From positions 1 through 32,435 of the IMG/VR virus record IMGVR_UViG_3300011258_000485: a stretch of 32,435 bases of DNA; one strand, written 5' to 3'. This document shows, piece by piece, positions 31,454-32,435 of this stretch. Position 1 is the first letter of the stretch; every line of letters starts with the position of its first letter. This DNA is from a virus. The position numbers and the translations under genes were made by a program. The notes beneath the pieces were generated by a model. The model made no database searches. It was given only the letters and a program-made list of their open reading frames with translations, and was not told the origin of the DNA.

Positions 31454-32435
31454 ATGGCTTATTATTTAACCTTTGATGGTGTCGATGACTATGTTACGGT
31501 ATCCATCCCCGCTTCATCAGAGACTAATTGGGGTATAAACTTTGGCTTTAGAGGTCAAGAAGTTGCTGGCTCTAATAGGTTTTATACTTTAGCGGGGAGG
31601 AGTGCAAATGCTAGGTTTGAATTTGAACTTGAAGGTAGGCTTGACGGTAGTAGAAATTTAGTAATTAGAACGGAAGCAATAACGGAAATATTAACACTAA
31701 ACGGTGCTAGTAGTTTTGATTTAGATGTTTTTAATGATATTTACTTAAAAACCGATGGTGTTGATTTATGGGTTGAAGTAAACGGTGTGGAAACCGATAG
31801 AATTGTAGGGTATACAAGAGCGCTTGACGCAAGCATCGACTTTATCGGAAGAATTACAGGTTCAATAAATGCCGAACCTTTTGACCTTTACTACTTTAAT
31901 TTTTATGAAAATGGCGTTGTTAGAAGGAATTACAACCCAACTTCTTCTGGTGGCACAGGATTAATTTTACCAGATGATTCGGTAAATGCAGATAACGGGG
32001 CACTACTAGGCTACGACCCACCTAATGACGATAGCCAATGGGTTTTTTACGATGCTGGAGGTGGTGGATTAGTAATAACATCTATTGCTATTGCCAGTGG
32101 TGAGAGTTTTGGAACACCTACATTCACAACAGGAGTAGTAACACTTAGTCCTACAGCTATTGCAACAGCAGAGGCTCTAGGTAATCCTACGTTGTCTCAA
32201 GGTGCTACCTTTATAAACCCTTTAACCATCAATACAGAGGAGTTTATAGGTGTACCAGTAGTAACCCCTCAGGGAGTTATTATAACGCCTACAGCAATCC
32301 CTACAGGGGCTTCTGTGGGGAATCCTGATGTATCAGTGGGGCTTACTCTTGTATTCCCTGAACAGATATTCACTGAGGAGTTCGTAGGTGAACCACAACT
32401 TGAGATGCTACTTAAACAGATATTCCCTACTGGTA
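31454..32435 (+). CDS. tail/appendage protein with lectin-like domain and repeats, 3' end missing
   Basis: An open frame of 327 codons running off the window, ATG at 31454, two bases after the previous stop. The first ~205 residues begin MAYYLTFDGVDDYVTVSIP, the usual start of a LamG/concanavalin A-like jelly-roll domain, with further strands (DIYLKTDGVDLWVEVNG, FDLYYFNFYENGV). From about residue 208 there are five ~22-25-residue repeats with a G.P core. It is likely a virion surface, carbohydrate-binding protein. No good ribosome site is seen, so translation is probably coupled to the gene upstream. Confidence 0.7.
   Translation, partial: MAYYLTFDGVDDYVTVSIPASSETNWGINFGFRGQEVAGSNRFYTLAGRSANARFEFELEGRLDGSRNLVIRTEAITEILTLNGASSFDLDVFNDIYLKTDGVDLWVEVNGVETDRIVGYTRALDASIDFIGRITGSINAEPFDLYYFNFYENGVVRRNYNPTSSGGTGLILPDDSVNADNGALLGYDPPNDDSQWVFYDAGGGGLVITSIAIASGESFGTPTFTTGVVTLSPTAIATAEALGNPTLSQGATFINPLTINTEEFIGVPVVTPQGVIITPTAIPTGASVGNPDVSVGLTLVFPEQIFTEEFVGEPQLEMLLKQIFPTG
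32075..32435 (+). repeat. tandem ~22-25-residue coding repeats
   Basis: The tail protein contains five successive units of the form I.I.(S/T)xExFGxP(T/x)... : SIAIASGESFGTP, TAIATAEALGNP, LTINTEEFIGVP, TAIPTGASVGNP and EQIFTEEFVGEP. The spacing is about 22-25 residues and the units have diverged in DNA sequence, so they are old protein repeats. They probably form a stalk of short beta units. They continue past the window end. Confidence 0.65.

Noticed and set aside
1-32435. CRISPR array, integrase, attachment sites or insertion sequence
   Set aside because: No regular repeat-spacer pattern, integrase, transposase or terminal repeats were seen; the intein is the only mobile element I can support.

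Overview
This window is part of a lytic, tailed (podovirus-type) double-stranded DNA phage of the wider T7 supergroup. The evidence is a T7-gp4-type primase-helicase, the first 28 codons of a T7-type DNA polymerase, and a full late block of terminase, portal, scaffold, capsid, tail-tube and internal virion proteins in tightly coupled order. The DNA is AT-rich and nearly every gene has a purine-rich ribosome binding site, which fits a Gram-negative, possibly marine gammaproteobacterial host. The host and genus are inferences. No single-subunit RNA polymerase is seen in these 32 kb, as in the SIO1/VpV262 type of T7-supergroup phage.

Layout: positions 1-8992 are transcribed leftward. They start with small early genes next to the centre (8992 down to 4829), then primase-helicase, a small unknown protein, two tandem sigma-factor-like proteins, a PAPS-reductase-like protein and the start of DNA polymerase. 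Positions 8993-10044 are a non-coding, AT-rich divergent control region full of short inverted repeats and a good rightward sigma70-type promoter (9827-9855). Positions 10045-32435 are transcribed rightward: holin, coiled-coil membrane protein, tailspike, small and large terminase, portal, scaffold, capsid, tail adaptor, a nozzle protein apparently split in two, internal virion proteins, two small basic proteins (one HNH-like), and a tail/decoration module running off the end.

The late block is a permuted version of T7: the T7 17-17.5-18-19 type genes (fibre, holin, terminases) sit before the portal instead of at the far end. Gene pairs overlap repeatedly by TAATG, ATGA, TTGA or GTGA, so translation is probably coupled throughout.

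The most notable points are a 311-residue intein with a LAGLIDADG endonuclease exactly inside the Walker A motif of the helicase, twin ECF-sigma-like paralogues in a phage with no visible RNA polymerase, a chain of perfect inverted repeats with 2-base centres in the control region, 10-bp repeats in helical phase lying where the -35 box of a leftward promoter should be, and two unannotated 28-residue membrane peptides.
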